NCBI RefSeq assembly: GCF_000350225.1
Contig: NW_005179135.1
Span: forward strand, 79,037-143,036
Direction of reading: 5' to 3'
From: Chondrus crispus
Lineage: Eukaryota > Rhodophyta > Florideophyceae > Gigartinales > Gigartinaceae
Length of the DNA stretch: 64,000 nucleotides
Positions 31,959-42,340 of this stretch are shown one piece after another. Position numbers and translations under genes: made by a program. Position 1 is the first letter of the stretch. Each line of letters begins with the position of its first letter. The notes beneath the pieces are model-generated. The model saw nothing but the letters and a program-made list of their open reading frames with translations. It did no database searches and was not told the origin of the DNA.

Positions 31959-32551
31959 TGTGGTATAACCCCAAACGCAAATTAGATTAGGATTGGATCA
32001 GGGACAGTAAGGCAACGAGCCTTACAGCCATGCGCGCACACACGTGTCCTCCACGTGTACGGGACGCGTGCTACACGTGGACTGTCAGCCCCGCCGGCTG
32101 ACAGCGCTACAGTGTCGGTAGACCGGCACTACAGTAGAGTTATGATAGACTACGATGTACATTAAATATGAGCGGACCGCCGGCGGTGGAGGACGACAAG
32201 CACGGACTTGTCAAGGATCCTCCACCTTGGTCCGCCCGCTTACTTTTAGGTACTTCCGTCCGTTTTACCTAGGAGTCGCACCGCGCGCGGGTTGAGGACG
32301 CGCGTAGCACGCCCACGAGCCGGCTCCGCCTCCGCCCGTCGGTACTGGATCGTCACCCAGTACCGCTCCGGGGCGTCGAGGCGTAGAACCGCTCGCGCGT
32401 GCGCGCGTCCTCCCCGATCCCGCTCTACCACCGCTACCTCGAGCCCGTGCTCGGTACCGTGGGTGGGCCGTGCTTCTGTCTTCCCGCCGATCGGGGTCTT
32501 TCCGAACTGTCAGTACTCACCCCCCTCGTCGTTGGGGGTGATTATACTACA
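31959..32551 (+). repeat. 5' LTR of the young gypsy element
   Basis: 593 bp with at least six perfect hairpins: GTAAGGC/GCCTTAC (about 32009), CCACGTGT/ACACGTGG (32051-32080), CTGTCAGCC/GGCTGACAG (32082-32104), a nested one at 32172-32235 (GCGGACC/GGTCCGC outside, GGTGGAGGA/TCCTCCACC, then GACAAG/CTTGTC), GGTACTGG/CCAGTACC (32341-32364), and CACCCCC/GGGGGTG near the 3' end. A candidate primer-binding site TGGTCTCCCGACC starts 1 base after the LTR; I cannot assign its tRNA. Confidence 0.95.
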
Positions 32552-32628
32552 GTGGTCTCCCGACCAAGAAGACTCTCACGATCGAACCGAGAAGACTATC
32601 GTTTACCTCCGCGTCCGTACGCGTCGAG

Positions 32629-35190
32629 ATGAGTGGCGAATATCCCACCTCGATTCGCTCGGAGCCCGCCGATGTGCGAGAGGCCGCGCTCCGCGTCCGA
32701 GTCGGCGACGGCGACGCTGGTCCCCGAGACCGCGAACCGTCGCCCGACTTCTCCGAAGGACGCGCTCGCGCGATGTACGATCGCATCGCGGAGTATATCG
32801 AAGATGTCCGAACATCCCTCCGTATCGACGTCTCCGACAGCGTCTACGCCCGCTGTATGGATGAGTTGCGCTCCCTCCGCGAAGGAAGGTTTGAGCGCGT
32901 AACTCAGTCCTTGGAGAACCTGCGCGCTCTCGTCGACCAGCTACAGTCCCGTTTGGTACTGGTCGAAGAGGCGCGCATCGATTCCCCCGCCATGGACGTT
33001 GCGGGTCGACCCGCGAGTGCAAACTCCGGGGTCCGACGCGACCCGCAACCCTTCCCATCAGCCGAACAGATGGGAGCGTTCGCGCACATGGCGGCGGAGC
33101 TCAACTCAACGCGCCGCCGTGCCCGTGAGATGGAACAGACCTCGGCCGAGAAGCCGCCCGGAGCCCCCTCGAGTGGGCCCGGTGCCACTGTTCCTCCGGG
33201 CGCATCCGGAGCGCAGGAGTGGCCCCCGACTGGAGCCGTCACCAGTCGGAGGGCGGAGGACATCAAGCCGACGGCGGACGCGAACTTCGCGTCCGAGACT
33301 CAGGCCCTGCCGTATGCATCCGGAAGCATGCGGCAGTCCCGACGGGTACCGGACGAACCCGACCGTGGCCGTGGAGGAGTCGCCCGCGGATCAGGGGAAC
33401 CGATTCTCCCCTTCGATCCTCGCTGGGGCGGCTACCAGCCAGCGGATCTTACCGCGCATCCCGGCCCCGTCGACGTCCGAACGTTGCCCGTCACGCCGTT
33501 CGGAACGTTGGGCCCCGCCGAACCCGGGCTCGAGCCCGTCCACACCATGATACAGGAGTTCAGCGCCGTCGCGAACTACCGCATGTATCGGTTGGACAAC
33601 ACCTCGAGGCTCGTTACCTCGGGTGACGCGGGACGGATCGCGAAGTACGTCCAACGCTGCCGTGGGCTCCGTCCCACGATGAAGAGCTTCGACGGTACTG
33701 ACGCGATTCAGTTGCTCCCGTTTCTGAAGGATATCCGGATAACCTTCAATGCCCAGCACCTGACCGAAGGTGTGGCAATCCGTGTCTTCGCTCACTTCCT
33801 CGAGCGGGACGCGGAGCGGTTGTATACGAGTTACACCATGCGCGGCCTCCGCGCCGGCCAGCTCCACGACGACACGAGCTGGCCTGGCCTCGTCAACCAA
33901 TTTATCAAACGCTACCTAACCGACGACGTGTTGGGGGAAGCGTTTGACGCTGTCGCGTCGGCGCGACAGCTTCCTCACGAAACCGAGAACACGTTCGCGG
34001 ACCGGCTGGAATCCGCCGCGTTCCGATGCACGGCCGTGTTCTCAGAACAAGCTCTCGCGCATTACTTCGTGCGCGGGCTGTCCACTGCGACCCGGGCCGC
34101 AGTGGCAGAGACGATGCAAAGGTTGCCCGGACAACAGAAGACCGAACTCTCAACGATTCGCCGTATCGCAACGGCCGAGGGTACAACCTACCGCGCTCGT
34201 CGCGGGTTGCCGCTGCCGGACCCGAAGCCGGCAGCGAAGGGAGTCCGAACTCCAAGGTCGCACGGAACAAGTTCGCCGGCGACCGCCCTCCACATTGGAG
34301 AAGATGAGTGGCAGGCCGACCCTGTCCTCATCACGCAAGGCTTCGAACGGGCAGGGGGCCGACCCCCTACGCCAGCTTCTACCGGTTCGACCGGAAGCTT
34401 CGCAACGGCGTTCGCACACACGCCGAGGGCCATGGGTGGTCCGAACCACAACATGGCCGAGCTGGATATCTCCCGTCGAGAAGGAGACCGCGGGCTGCCT
34501 AACGTGCCTCGACTCACCGATGAGGAGGCACGCCACGCGGCGACTTTCGCGTCGACCGATGGCAGCGCGTACATTTGTTGGCTGTGCCGGACGTACGGCC
34601 ACGCCATGTACGCGTGCCCGTTCCTGTCGCCTGAACAACGTCAGTTCACGGCGTACAGGAACTACCGCTATCAGATGGAGACGCGCCCCGGAATGCGCAA
34701 TCTCATCCAGCAGTCTACGCGGGCAGACCGAGGCCCGCGTCGAGGTGACCCGAGCCGATCGGGTAGGGGCGTCCGTTTTGCCCCTCGTGAAGGCGGGTAC
34801 CGATACCCGGGGACCGATCAAAGGGATCGACGTGACCCTCGTCGGATGGATACGCGATATCCCCGTCGAGATGGGCGAGGCGACCGGGGCCGACCCCCGT
34901 TGCCCCAAGGGGTACAGAACGCCATCATGTACCTCCAATACTGGGCTGGTGAGACGCACCCCCAGCCCACGGAAGGAGGCGGAGGGGAGCCCGTTCTCTC
35001 CGCCCCTCGAATATTGCAACGGCCGGACGTTGCAATCCAAGGCCACGAAGTATCCGATTACTTCGTAGAAGATGGCCAGTCGGGGTGGGGAAACCGTCCC
35101 CATCCGCGCGGCCAAGGGCCCGTTGACGCGCTAGCTAACGATAGCCAAGCGAATACCGCTGACAGCTCGAGTAGTTCGAAAAACCCGTAA
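32629..35190 (+). CDS. gypsy Gag, intact
   Basis: 853 codons from ATG 32629. The N-terminal 300 residues are charged and Pro/Arg rich. A retrotransposon Gag helical domain lies at about 370-520 (FDGTDAIQLLPFLKDIRI, HYFVRGLSTATR). A CCHC knuckle CWLCRTYGHAMYAC (C-x2-C-x4-H-x4-C) is at about 650-663, followed by an Arg/Gly-rich RNA-binding tail. It would form particles and bind element RNA. The TAA at 35188-35190 is directly followed by a hairpin; pol lies in the same frame but two more stops intervene before its first ATG. Confidence 0.92.
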   Translation: MSGEYPTSIRSEPADVREAALRVRVGDGDAGPRDREPSPDFSEGRARAMYDRIAEYIEDVRTSLRIDVSDSVYARCMDELRSLREGRFERVTQSLENLRALVDQLQSRLVLVEEARIDSPAMDVAGRPASANSGVRRDPQPFPSAEQMGAFAHMAAELNSTRRRAREMEQTSAEKPPGAPSSGPGATVPPGASGAQEWPPTGAVTSRRAEDIKPTADANFASETQALPYASGSMRQSRRVPDEPDRGRGGVARGSGEPILPFDPRWGGYQPADLTAHPGPVDVRTLPVTPFGTLGPAEPGLEPVHTMIQEFSAVANYRMYRLDNTSRLVTSGDAGRIAKYVQRCRGLRPTMKSFDGTDAIQLLPFLKDIRITFNAQHLTEGVAIRVFAHFLERDAERLYTSYTMRGLRAGQLHDDTSWPGLVNQFIKRYLTDDVLGEAFDAVASARQLPHETENTFADRLESAAFRCTAVFSEQALAHYFVRGLSTATRAAVAETMQRLPGQQKTELSTIRRIATAEGTTYRARRGLPLPDPKPAAKGVRTPRSHGTSSPATALHIGEDEWQADPVLITQGFERAGGRPPTPASTGSTGSFATAFAHTPRAMGGPNHNMAELDISRREGDRGLPNVPRLTDEEARHAATFASTDGSAYICWLCRTYGHAMYACPFLSPEQRQFTAYRNYRYQMETRPGMRNLIQQSTRADRGPRRGDPSRSGRGVRFAPREGGYRYPGTDQRDRRDPRRMDTRYPRRDGRGDRGRPPLPQGVQNAIMYLQYWAGETHPQPTEGGGGEPVLSAPRILQRPDVAIQGHEVSDYFVEDGQSGWGNRPHPRGQGPVDALANDSQANTADSSSSSKNP

Positions 35191-35225
35191 AGACGGTTAC
35201 GTTCGCGCGGTCGCGTGAACCGTCT
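35191..35225 (+). promoter_or_regulatory. hairpin directly after the gag stop codon
   Basis: AGACGGTT (35191-35198) pairs with AACCGTCT (35218-35225); ACG/CGT adds three inner pairs. The stem begins on the first base after TAA. It could influence termination, reinitiation at pol, or RNA processing. The function is not known. Confidence 0.5.
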
Positions 35226-35589
35226 TGTCACACTAACCTCGACCCGCCCCTATTTGTCCCCGGCGGGGGAGGGGAATGTTTACCGATATTATTCCCCTCA
35301 ACTCCGCACAAGCGCACCGCGACACCCGTAAGCTCGGTGCGAAAGGACGAAGACGCTGAAGCAACCGTGAGCCCAGCGCACATGGAGGAAGGCACTGTGG
35401 CAACCGTGAGCCAAGTGCCTAACAAGAAGCGCATCGAACGCGCCAGCGGCCCGACCCAGGGGGACCCGGGGCCGCCAGAAGAATTCAAGCCGCGTACGAA
35501 CGCGACTTGTGGCGGGGACGCGGAAGAGAAGTCGAAACCGCCGCCGGCGGCCCAGGCGGAACGATCTCGCCGAGCCGGGCACGCCAAAG

Positions 35590-38500
35590 ATGGTCGACGG
35601 CTTCATTTGCCTTATGACGTCGAAGATTTACAACGTCTTCGGCTCGATAGCCACGGAGGGAAATGCCTTCAAGCCCCGCACGATCGCCGTTGATACGTGC
35701 TCGGGGTACAATCTGGTGAGGAAGGCGGACCTTCCTCCCGATTGGTCGCGGTACGTTATCCGCGACGCGCCACTGCCCCGATTGGCAGGCGCGAATAGCA
35801 ACCCGCTTAAGCTCTCGGCCGTCGTACGCCTGGCCGTGCGGTTGAGGAACACGACGTTCCGAATTCCGTTCGTCGTGGCGGACCAGCTCGCCGTGCCGGT
35901 CCTCCTTGGTACGGCCTTCATCGATACACACGTACGAAGTATCGACATCGAAGCTCAACGGTTGGAGCTCCGCCAAGGTGGCTCCGTTGCCATCGTCGAC
36001 GGGAAGGGCGAGCCGACTCCCCCAACCAGGCGGCACGGACGTCAGACAAGCCGGGCTGACGCACGCGACGAAGCCCTTCAGGCGATCCGAATCGCCCGCT
36101 GGGTTACCATTCCCGCGAGGTCGCAGGCCCGTGTGCGCGTCACCACGGCGGGGAGGGGCCTCGTGTTTATGGAGCCGAAGCCATCACTCCAACACCGACA
36201 TGTAGTGAGGCTGACGAACGGCGTCGCCGAGGTCCTGCCGAACCAGACCTTCGACGTCATCGTCGCGAACTTTTCGCGACGGGAAAGGCGGCTTCCGAAA
36301 CACACCGTTGTGGGATACGCTAAACGCAACCCCCTCGCAATCCTGACGCCTGAACGCCGCGTCGCCGAGGGGATCGCGCACGCGCTACACCTCACCGACT
36401 TGACCGATCAAGTCGGAACGGCAGGAGCTGGTCGACCAGGCTCCGCCCAGGGGGCAACCGTTGGGGAGAGAGGAGCCAGTACGGACGGCCGACTGGTGAA
36501 GTGCCCGCCGCCGGAAGGGGGCACTGCACCCGCCTCTGAAAAGGATCCCGAAAATCCGCCCGAGGATTGGGAAAGAGAAATCGACTTGTCATACGTCGAT
36601 AGTGACAAGTTCCGGGGCCACGTGCTCGAGATGCTCCGTAAGCACTCGAGTCTGTGGAGCGGGGCGCTCGGAACGATCCGAGCGACCGAACACCGCATTC
36701 CCCTCGAACCGGGTACGAAGCCGATACGTTCAATGCCCTACCGAAAGGGGCCGGCTATGCGTGAGATGGTCGCCAAGGAAGTCGACAAAATGTTGAACGC
36801 AGGGGTAATCGAACCCGCGAGCACCGAGTGGGCGTCTCCCGTGGTGCTCGTACCGAAGAAAGACGGCTCTCTTCGGTTCTGCGTGGACTACCGGCGTCTC
36901 AACGCGAAGACTGCAGCGGATTCGTATCCGCTGCCACGGATGGACGACTGCATCGATTCGCTCGGAGATGCAGCCGTCTTCACGACGTTGGACTGCAATT
37001 CCGGTTATTGGCAGATCCCCGTCGCTCCGGAAGACCGGGACAAGACCACGTTCACTACGCATATGGGAACGTTTCGCCATTTGCGTATGCCGTTCGGGCT
37101 AAAAGGGGCACCGGCCACCTTCCAACGTGCCCTCGACATCATCCTATCTGGCGTCCGATGGCAGATATGCCTCGTCTACCTGGATGATGTCATCGTGTTC
37201 TCCCGTACGCACGGAGAACACGCGAAGCATCTCGACACTGTCTTGAGCTTGTTGAGGAGCGCCGGAATCTCCCTCAAGCTCAAGAAGTGTAGCTTCTTCC
37301 AACCGAAGGTGCATTACTTGGGGCACGTCATTTCCCCAGGTAAGCTGAGCGTCGCCGAAGCGGCGGCGGACGCCTTCAAGACGTTCACGTTTCCGAGGAC
37401 GTTGACGCAGGTGCGCTCGTACCTCGGAGCGTGCAACGTCTACCGCCGCTTCGTGAAGGGGTTCGCGAAAATTGCGCGCCCATTAACGGACATGACGCGC
37501 AAGGACGCGGACCCCAACTTCGACGACCCGACCGAGCTGCAACTTCAAGCGTTCGAAGCGTTGAAGGAGCGGATGATTTCCCCGCCGATCCTAGCATTGC
37601 CGCGGTACGGTCGGCCGTACATGATCGACACTGATGCTAGTGCCTATCAACTGGGCTGTACGTTGCTCCAGGAACACGAAGGCGCCAACGACTGGCGCCC
37701 CGTGGGGTATTGGTCGTACTCACTGTCCGATAGTGAGCGCAACTACAGCGCTACGGAACGCGAGTGCTTTGCCGTAGTGTGGGCCGTACGCACACTACGG
37801 CCGTACATCGAAGGTACCAAGTTCACCGTCCGGACGGACCATGATGCCCTCCGATGGCTTATGTCCCTCACGGAGAGCTCCGGAAGGCTTACCCGGTGGC
37901 GACTGCGGTTGGCGGAATACGACTTCACCATCCAGTACCGCCCCGGGCGCGTGCACCAGGTGCCCGATGCCCTGTCACGCCTCGTGTCGCCAAGGGTCAC
38001 CGACGACCCTCGCCCAGTCGTCGAAGTGGATGACGACATTCCCACCTTCGATGCGGGTACGACCGTCCGTGACATGTCGGACGAGCTCGCGGACCACGTC
38101 TGTACCGCGAGCTGCGATCACAAGGCCGTCCATGTCTTCGTGACAACAAGGAACCAAGCCGGATCGCGAAGAGGGTCGCGCGTCCGTACACGCGACGAGC
38201 CGAGGGGCGACGACGAGGCCCCCGCTCTTGAAGGACCCACCTCGTTCTGGGAGGAGAACGACGAATTCGACGCTGTCGACATCGAGCGCGCCGAACAACC
38301 CGAAGTTGGCGCGCCCGCCTCCACGGTCGCCCCTCCGCAGGACGACCTTCCGGCCCCTCTTACGTTAGAGGAGATAGCCGAAGAGCAACGCGTGGATGAC
38401 TTCTGCCAGACCGTACTGGCACGACAGTCAGAGTCCCGGGACTCCGCGTTCTTCGAGGACCACCACGGGGTGCTCAAACGGAGACACCCCTTCGACCCTG

Positions 38501-39849
38501 ACATCGTGCAGGTCGTGGTGCCACGGACGCTACGGGCTCGGCTTCTCCAGCTCTGCCACACACCAACCATCGCGGGGCACCCGGGCCAGAACCGTATGTA
38601 CTTCGCGCTCCGTCGCGAGTACTACTGGCCCCATCTCGCTGCAGATGTCGCAGCTACGGTGCGAGGGTGCCGAACATGCGCGATGAACCGTGTCAAGTTG
38701 CGGAAACACCTCAACCGTTTGAAGTTGTTTCCGGCAACACGGCCGCTTGAGAGCCTCGCCATCGACATCTTGGGACCGCTACCCAAGACGAAGGCAGGGA
38801 AACGGTTCCTTCTCGTAATTACGGACCGTTTCACCAAGCTGACTCAAGTTGTGGCACTGCGGACCGTAACCGCGTACACGGTAGCCGTCGCGTTCTGCGA
38901 CGCGTGGGTATTTAAATACGGCGTCCCACGCTCGCTACTGTCGGATAACGGACCGCAGTTTAACGCGAAGTTCTTCCACAGCACGTGCCGTGTCCTGGGG
39001 GTGACGAACTTGTACACTTCGGCGTACCACCCCCAGACGAACGGGCAAGTCGAGCGATACAACCGGACGATCGCTTCGATGTTACGCAATTACGTCGGCG
39101 AACATCAGGACGACTGGGACGTGTACGTGGGGCCGCTCACGTACGCGTACAACTCCCACGTACATCGTACGACGAGTACCACGCCCTTCGAGCTCGTCCT
39201 CAGCCGACCCCCGCCGGAGTTCTCTCTACGTAGAGCCGACGGTGACGCGCCCCCGTCCGATAGGGGCAACGCGCGCGCTGAGTTCCTCAAGACGTTGGAC
39301 GACACGATCCAGAAGGCGTACGGGAGCCTGCGCCGGACGCAGGCTCGGTACAAGCGCGACTTCGATAAGCGCGTCAGGCGGCTCAACGCACGTATCAAGC
39401 CAGGTAATTACGTCTACCTGAACCCCACCGATGGGGCAAAGACGTCTAACAAACTCGCGTCGCCCGCCGTTGGGCCATACCAGGTACTCGCCAACGACCG
39501 GCGAACCATCACGATCGATCGTGATGGTGTCACCGAGCGCGTCTCCGCAGACCGCTGCGTGTACGCCCCACCACCGACGGGCGCGGCGCGGGCGAGCACG
39601 ACAACCCCAAGTGACCTTGCCGACAAGGTCACCAAGGGCACGCAGTACGCGGTCAAACGACTACTCCGGCATCGAGCCTTGGAGGACGGAACTACGGAGT
39701 TCCTCATCAAGTGGGCGGATTACGACACGCCCACCTGGACCGCGCGGACTCACGTCCCGGAGGAGTTGGTGTCTCGTTACGCCCAACGCCTCCGGAGACG
39801 CACCGGCAAAGACCTCGTCTCAGACGCGAACGCGGACGCTCGCGCTTAA
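35590..39849 (+). CDS. gypsy Pol: protease, RT, RNase H, integrase, chromodomain
   Basis: About 1419 codons from the first ATG (35590); the frame is open from 35509. Protease Asp lies in VDTCSGYN near residue 35. RT box YLDDVIVFS is near residue 529, preceded by FTTLDCNSGYWQIPV. RNase H starts at MIDTDASAYQLG (about 677). Integrase has the HHCC module (CHTPTIAGHPG..., GCRTCAMNR; about 988-1033) and D/D/E in AIDILGPLP, LLSDNGPQF and NGQVERYNR. A chromodomain closes the protein (YAVKRLLRHRALEDG, FLIKWADYDTPTW; about 1352-1400). No lesion found. It lacks an obvious link to gag translation: the gag stop is about 400 bp upstream. Confidence 0.95.
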   Translation: MVDGFICLMTSKIYNVFGSIATEGNAFKPRTIAVDTCSGYNLVRKADLPPDWSRYVIRDAPLPRLAGANSNPLKLSAVVRLAVRLRNTTFRIPFVVADQLAVPVLLGTAFIDTHVRSIDIEAQRLELRQGGSVAIVDGKGEPTPPTRRHGRQTSRADARDEALQAIRIARWVTIPARSQARVRVTTAGRGLVFMEPKPSLQHRHVVRLTNGVAEVLPNQTFDVIVANFSRRERRLPKHTVVGYAKRNPLAILTPERRVAEGIAHALHLTDLTDQVGTAGAGRPGSAQGATVGERGASTDGRLVKCPPPEGGTAPASEKDPENPPEDWEREIDLSYVDSDKFRGHVLEMLRKHSSLWSGALGTIRATEHRIPLEPGTKPIRSMPYRKGPAMREMVAKEVDKMLNAGVIEPASTEWASPVVLVPKKDGSLRFCVDYRRLNAKTAADSYPLPRMDDCIDSLGDAAVFTTLDCNSGYWQIPVAPEDRDKTTFTTHMGTFRHLRMPFGLKGAPATFQRALDIILSGVRWQICLVYLDDVIVFSRTHGEHAKHLDTVLSLLRSAGISLKLKKCSFFQPKVHYLGHVISPGKLSVAEAAADAFKTFTFPRTLTQVRSYLGACNVYRRFVKGFAKIARPLTDMTRKDADPNFDDPTELQLQAFEALKERMISPPILALPRYGRPYMIDTDASAYQLGCTLLQEHEGANDWRPVGYWSYSLSDSERNYSATERECFAVVWAVRTLRPYIEGTKFTVRTDHDALRWLMSLTESSGRLTRWRLRLAEYDFTIQYRPGRVHQVPDALSRLVSPRVTDDPRPVVEVDDDIPTFDAGTTVRDMSDELADHVCTASCDHKAVHVFVTTRNQAGSRRGSRVRTRDEPRGDDEAPALEGPTSFWEENDEFDAVDIERAEQPEVGAPASTVAPPQDDLPAPLTLEEIAEEQRVDDFCQTVLARQSESRDSAFFEDHHGVLKRRHPFDPDIVQVVVPRTLRARLLQLCHTPTIAGHPGQNRMYFALRREYYWPHLAADVAATVRGCRTCAMNRVKLRKHLNRLKLFPATRPLESLAIDILGPLPKTKAGKRFLLVITDRFTKLTQVVALRTVTAYTVAVAFCDAWVFKYGVPRSLLSDNGPQFNAKFFHSTCRVLGVTNLYTSAYHPQTNGQVERYNRTIASMLRNYVGEHQDDWDVYVGPLTYAYNSHVHRTTSTTPFELVLSRPPPEFSLRRADGDAPPSDRGNARAEFLKTLDDTIQKAYGSLRRTQARYKRDFDKRVRRLNARIKPGNYVYLNPTDGAKTSNKLASPAVGPYQVLANDRRTITIDRDGVTERVSADRCVYAPPPTGAARASTTTPSDLADKVTKGTQYAVKRLLRHRALEDGTTEFLIKWADYDTPTWTARTHVPEELVSRYAQRLRRRTGKDLVSDANADARA

Positions 39850-40629
39850 GGAGGGGGCCCTCCACCGCTCTGCTCCGTTGCAGTTAAAGGCAGCCCCTCG
39901 CGGTATGACAGAAACCTTAAGAACGGAAGGACAGGTGTCTCGAGAGGCACCAGCGAACTCGCGAGGATGTGAAGACGTCGAGGCGCACCGGCGGTCAAGC
40001 CATCCGACAGCCGCCGCCGGCAAGAGGGAGGAGGACAGAAAGTACGTACGGCAAAATAGCACACCCGCCGAACCGCCGGCAAGGTGCGGGATGCCCTGGT
40101 CTCACCAGGGCCGTCAACCCGCAGGCGAGCCGGTACACCCGACGGAAGACCGGATCATCGTCCGGTCGCTGTGCGCAGTGTACGAAGAGACGTGCGACAC
40201 ATGCAGACGGAGGTTATGCAGCATAGGGCCGCATTCGGTGGAGCGCGCCACAAGACAGTTGCCAAAGGGGGATCGGGCAAGAGCAACCCGATCGGAGGGT
40301 CAGTGTTATACCCCCACGGACTCGAGACACCTCGAAACAGCCACCGACGCGTGCCTCATGATACGGAAAATGACGAAAAGAGGAGAACGTTACACGTGAG
40401 CGGCGCTCGGCGATGCACGACACGCGCCAACCACGCTTGCGCCGTCACCAAATCACCGCCTCCCCCAGCCTGCGAAATTAGCAAAAAATAATTAAGGGGA
40501 GGAAATTACACTGGCACGTGCCTTGCGCGCATGGGCACGGTAGCACCTCCACCGACGACCGGTAACAAGGTGAACGACGCCGCCCCATGGGTACACACGT
40601 CCGCCCCCGGTCCGAATACCGGACGGACA
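39850..40629 (+). other. non-coding spacer 3' of pol
   Basis: No supported gene on either strand. It connects the pol stop with the hairpin array. Confidence 0.5.
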
Positions 40630-42340
40630 CCGCAACACCATACGCGCGCGCCCTTGCCCCGAGTGGCGAGGGACGCGCGACAGGTAAAGACCTCCGTTCG
40701 GCACTGCGCCCTCGCCCCCGACTGGCGAGGGGCGCGGGGCCTCAGACATACCCCGCCGCGCACGCCCTCGCCGCCGACGGCGAGAGGCCTCAAGGAGAAT
40801 ACGGGCCCTCGCGCGCCCCTGCCCTCGCCGCCGACGGCGAGAGGCCTCAAGAAGGACGACCGCCGCACGCGCCCTCGCAACCGATAACGAAGCGCCTCGC
40901 CCCGATGGCGAGAAGCGCGAGAGACGAAAAAGACGAACGGCGCACGCGCAGCGCCCCCGCCACCGATGGCGGACGTCGCGCGAAGAAGAAAACGTACGTC
41001 CACGCGTTCGCCCCCTCGCCCCGATGGCGGGGAGGGCACGCGCGAAGAAGAATAAGTACGTCCACGCGTCCAAGCCCTCGCCTCGATGGCGAGGGGCGCG
41101 CATGGGAAAGAAGCCGGAGCGCGAGGAGCGCCGGAAAAAGTCCTCGGGGAGCGCCGCGGGCCGAGCTTGCGAGGCCCAGGCGCTACCACGAGGACCGCCG
41201 TGCCCTCGCCACCGAGGCGAGGGCCGGCAAATATAAGGAACGTCGCTGCGCGTCGCCCGCCGTGCCCTCGCCACCGAGGCGAGGGCCGGCAAATATAAGG
41301 AACGTCGCTTCGCGTCGCCCGCCGTGCCCTCGCCACCGAGGCGAGGGCCGGCAAATATAAGGAACGTCGCTGCGCGTCGCCTCGCGCCGCGCCCTCGCCA
41401 CCGAGGCGAGGGCCGGCAAATATAAGGAACGTCGCTGCGCGTCGCCTCGCGCCGCGCCCTCGCCACCGAGGCGAGGGCCGGCAAATATAAGGAACGTCGC
41501 TGCGCGTCGCCTCGCGCCGCGCCCTCGCCACCGAGGCGAGGGCCGGCAAATATAAGGAACGTCGCTGCGCGTCGTCTCGCGCCGCGCCCTCGCCACCGAG
41601 GCGAGGGCCGGCAAATATAAGGAACGTCGCTGCGCGTCGTCTCGCGCCGCGCCCTCGCCACCGAGGCGAGGGCCGGCAAATATAAGGAACGTCGCTGCGC
41701 GTCGTCTCGCGCCGCGCCCTCGCCACCGAGGCGAGGGCCGGCAAATATAAGGAACGTCGCTGTGCCTCGTCTCGCGCCGCGCCCTCGCCACCGAGGCGAG
41801 GGCCGGCAAATATAAGGAACGTCGCTGCGCCTCGTCTCGCGCCGCGCCCTCGCCACCGAGGCGAGGGCCGGCAAATATAAGGAACGTCGCTGCGCGTCGT
41901 CTCGCGCCGCGCCCTCGCCACCGAGGCGAGGGCCGGCAAACATAAGGAACGTCGCTGTGCCTCGTCTCGCGCCGTGCCCTCGCCATCGGCGGCGAGGGCC
42001 GGCAAACATAAGGAACGTCGCTGTGCCTCGTCTCGCGCCGTGCCCTCGCCGCGGACGGCGAGAGGCCCCAAGAAGGACGACTGTCGCGTGCGCCCTCGCC
42101 CCGAACGGCGAGGGACGCGCGAGACGAAGACAATGCGCTGTGCTCCGCCCCGGACGATGAAGGGGCGGGACGTGAAGACAGATGTTCGCTGCGCCGCGCG
42201 CCCTCGCCCCGAATGGCGAGGGACGTGATAGATAAGAGCGTTCGTTGTGCGCTAGGCCCTCGCCACCGATGGCGAGAGGCCTCAAGGAGAATATGAGTTC
42301 GCGCGCGCCCCTGCCCTCGCTACTGGATGGCGAAGAGGGA
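40630..42340. repeat. tandem hairpin array (about 26 units) inside the gypsy element
   Basis: The core unit contains GCCCTCGCC-ACCGA-GGCGAGGGC, a perfect 9-bp stem with a 5-base loop, then GGCAAATATAAGGAACGTCG. Stems start at 41202, 41264, 41326, 41391, 41456, 41521, 41586, 41651, 41716, 41781, 41846, 41911, 41976 and 42042: period 62, then 65. About eight diverged units extend left to 40650 and four right to 42340, in which spacer sequences differ but the CCCTCGCC..GGCGAGGG pairing is mostly kept. In the regular part all three minus-strand frames are open, giving a long Arg-rich ORF (40492-42414) that I regard as a by-product. Confidence 0.92.

Noticed and set aside
32552..32565. Primer-binding site of a named tRNA
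   Set aside because: TGGTCTCCCGACC has the right position, but its continuation does not resemble a T-arm complement, so no tRNA was assigned.
32603..35115. Minus-strand ORFs over gypsy gag
   Set aside because: Shadows of gag; they lack the independent location that supports the antisense ORF at 42550-44841.
40630..42340. CRISPR-like array
   Set aside because: Repeats with palindromes and spaced units look superficially similar, but the spacers are themselves repeated, no cas genes exist nearby, and the setting is a eukaryotic retrotransposon.
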